This document shows, piece by piece, positions 62,786-64,000 of a stretch of DNA of 64,000 nt. The notes beneath the pieces are model-generated. The model saw only the letters and a program-made list of their open reading frames with translations, did no database searches and had not been told where the DNA came from. The stretch is from Verrucomicrobiota bacterium (GTDB lineage Bacteria > Verrucomicrobiota > Kiritimatiellia > RFP12 > UBA1067), in the NCBI GenBank assembly GCA_023269675.1, contig JAHFSX010000009.1, forward strand, positions 116,521-180,520, in the 5' to 3' direction. The translations under genes were made by a program, and so were the position numbers. Positions within the stretch are counted from its first letter, which is position 1, and each line of letters begins with the position of its first letter.

Positions 62786-64000
62786 ATGCCCATGAATTTG
62801 AAACGGACGATAGCGGCGGCGGTCCTGGCGACCGTGTCGGCCGGGGCGGCTGAGCTGCCGCCGGTGACGTGCGACGTCGCGGTGATCGGCGGCGGTTCGG
62901 CGGGCATCTGCGCGGCCGTCGCGAGCGGCCGCGAGGGCGCGAAGACCGTGCTGGTGGAATCCGCCGCGCAGGTGGGGGGCAACACGACGACGGGGGGCGT
63001 GAATTTCCCCGGGCTGTTTCACGCGTGGGGCCGGCAGGTGATCGCGGGGGTCGGCTGGGACCTGGTGACGAATACCGTGGCGCTGGCGGGCGGCACGCTG
63101 CCGGACTTCACGCGGCCGACCGGAGCGTCGCACTGGAAGCACCAGGTGACCGTCAACATCCCGCTCTTCGTGGCGCTGGCCGAAGAGGCGCTGCGCGCGG
63201 CCGGGGTGACGATCCAGTACCATGCGGCGCCGATGCGCATCGAGCCGACGCCGGAGGGCTGGCGCGTGCTGACGGCCGCGGCGGGCGACACGCGCACGAT
63301 CCTGTGCAAGCAGCTCGTGGACTGCACGGGCAACGGCGCGGTGGCGGGCCTGCTGGGGCTGGAGCGGCTGCAGGAGGCGGAGCGGCAGCCGGGCTCGTTC
63401 GCGTACACGCTGCGCGCGAACACGGATCTGAAGAAGCTGGACGCCAAGGCGCTGCAGGCGCGCTTCGACGCGGCGGTGAAAGCGGGCGCCGTGCAGCGCA
63501 CCGACTGCCGCTGGGGCGTCATGCAGTTCTTGGCCGGGGGCGGGAATGTCGGGAATTACGTGGAGGGGGCGGACAACTCCAACGCCGACGCGCGCACGGA
63601 CACCAACCTGCGCGGGCGGGCCTCGATGCTGCGCATGTACCGGTGGCTGAAGAGCGTGCCGGGCCTGGAGCAGGTGACGCTCGAGGGCATGTCGCCCGAG
63701 GTCGGGATCCGCGAGACCTACCGCGTGCGGGGCGAATATCTCATCACGTATGAGGACTACGTGTCGGGGCGACTTTGGGACGACTCGCTGTGTTACGCGT
63801 TCTACCCGGTGGACATGCACAGCCAGAAGAGCGGCGTGAAGCCCGCGCACCTCAAGGAGGGCGTGGTGGCGACGGTGCCGCTGCGGGCCCTGATCCCGAA
63901 AGGGAGCCGGAACCTGCTGGTGGCGGGGCGCTGCCTGAGCAGCGACCGGCTGGCGAACTCCGGGCTGCGCGTGCAGGCGACCTGCATGGCGACGGGCCAG
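62786..64000 (+). CDS. FAD-dependent oxidoreductase, exported (partial, cut by window end)
   Basis: The frame from ATG 62,786 (or 62,792; neither has a good ribosome site) runs open to base 64,000, about 405 codons. Signal peptide (LKRTIAAAVLATVSAGAA), then the FAD-binding Rossmann motif CDVAVIGGGSAGICAAVASGREGAKTVLVE and QVGGNTTTGGVNFPGL, as in the FAD_oxidored family (PF12831 type) of PVC polysaccharide loci. VDCTGNGAVAGLLG and LLVAGRCLSSDRLANSGLRVQATCMATGQ are the later conserved parts. It may oxidise a sugar or deoxy-sugar. It belongs to the rhamnosidase operon. Confidence 0.85.
   Translation, partial: MPMNLKRTIAAAVLATVSAGAAELPPVTCDVAVIGGGSAGICAAVASGREGAKTVLVESAAQVGGNTTTGGVNFPGLFHAWGRQVIAGVGWDLVTNTVALAGGTLPDFTRPTGASHWKHQVTVNIPLFVALAEEALRAAGVTIQYHAAPMRIEPTPEGWRVLTAAAGDTRTILCKQLVDCTGNGAVAGLLGLERLQEAERQPGSFAYTLRANTDLKKLDAKALQARFDAAVKAGAVQRTDCRWGVMQFLAGGGNVGNYVEGADNSNADARTDTNLRGRASMLRMYRWLKSVPGLEQVTLEGMSPEVGIRETYRVRGEYLITYEDYVSGRLWDDSLCYAFYPVDMHSQKSGVKPAHLKEGVVATVPLRALIPKGSRNLLVAGRCLSSDRLANSGLRVQATCMATGQ

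Overview
The window looks like a chromosomal segment of a high-GC Gram-negative bacterium of the PVC group, most plausibly Kiritimatiellota or Lentisphaerota. That is an inference from the gene content: many exported carbohydrate-active proteins, autotransporter-type repeat proteins without a barrel, a GH106 rhamnosidase, a WbsX/GH99-like protein, a XylR-type regulator, and spacer repeats of the kind known from PVC genomes. No rRNA, tRNA or marker gene is present to fix the taxonomy.

Positions 1 to about 29,195 are a prophage whose left end lies outside the window. A leftward (minus-strand) morphogenesis and lysis module runs from the terminase small subunit (14,554-15,105) through an HTH protein, terminase large subunit, portal, probable scaffold, major capsid, a tail adaptor candidate and a collagen-like protein to holin-like membrane proteins. 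At the extreme left is the end of a formylglycine-enzyme/C-type-lectin-fold gene on the other strand. The module is interrupted between 9,766 and 14,553 by about 4.8 kb that I cannot read as coding. It is packed with hairpins: a purine-rich degenerate array, nine hairpins sharing the loop AGGATA but with different stems, and long repeats whose stem arms change in a compensatory way while the loops stay the same. This is the least explained part of the window. A rightward replication module (15,205-17,962: HTH, wHTH, helicase-loader-like protein, DnaB) is followed by a second hairpin-rich spacer and a run of small unknown genes separated by recurring hairpin leaders. A secreted moron-like gene sits at 20,855-22,000. 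A leftward cluster of small accessory genes (22,205-28,188: DUF7694, ASCH, a NUMOD3-repeat protein, HTH and RHH proteins) and two rightward RHH genes complete the element. A shared operator-like motif lies at four places. The right boundary interrupts a GH16 glycosidase gene just after its catalytic motif. No integrase is visible; it may lie to the left.

From 29,124 to 36,888 is host DNA: the broken GH16 gene, a ribose-type sugar ABC transporter (ATPase plus a permease fused to its binding protein), a DUF3494 (ice-binding-like) adhesin and an exported glycerophosphodiester phosphodiesterase.

From 36,935 to the end is a polysaccharide-degradation locus. A XylR-type regulator is divergent from a long rightward series of exported proteins: two autotransporter-repeat proteins with a common promoter/operator, a 1,557-residue double esterase with LamG and autotransporter repeats, a GH5-like glycosidase, a sugar isomerase that unexpectedly carries a signal peptide, a LamG protein, a BD-FAE-like esterase, a WbsX/GH99-like protein, a GH106 alpha-L-rhamnosidase and an FAD oxidoreductase cut by the window end. 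The spacing suggests one very long operon, probably for an esterified, rhamnose-containing glycan.
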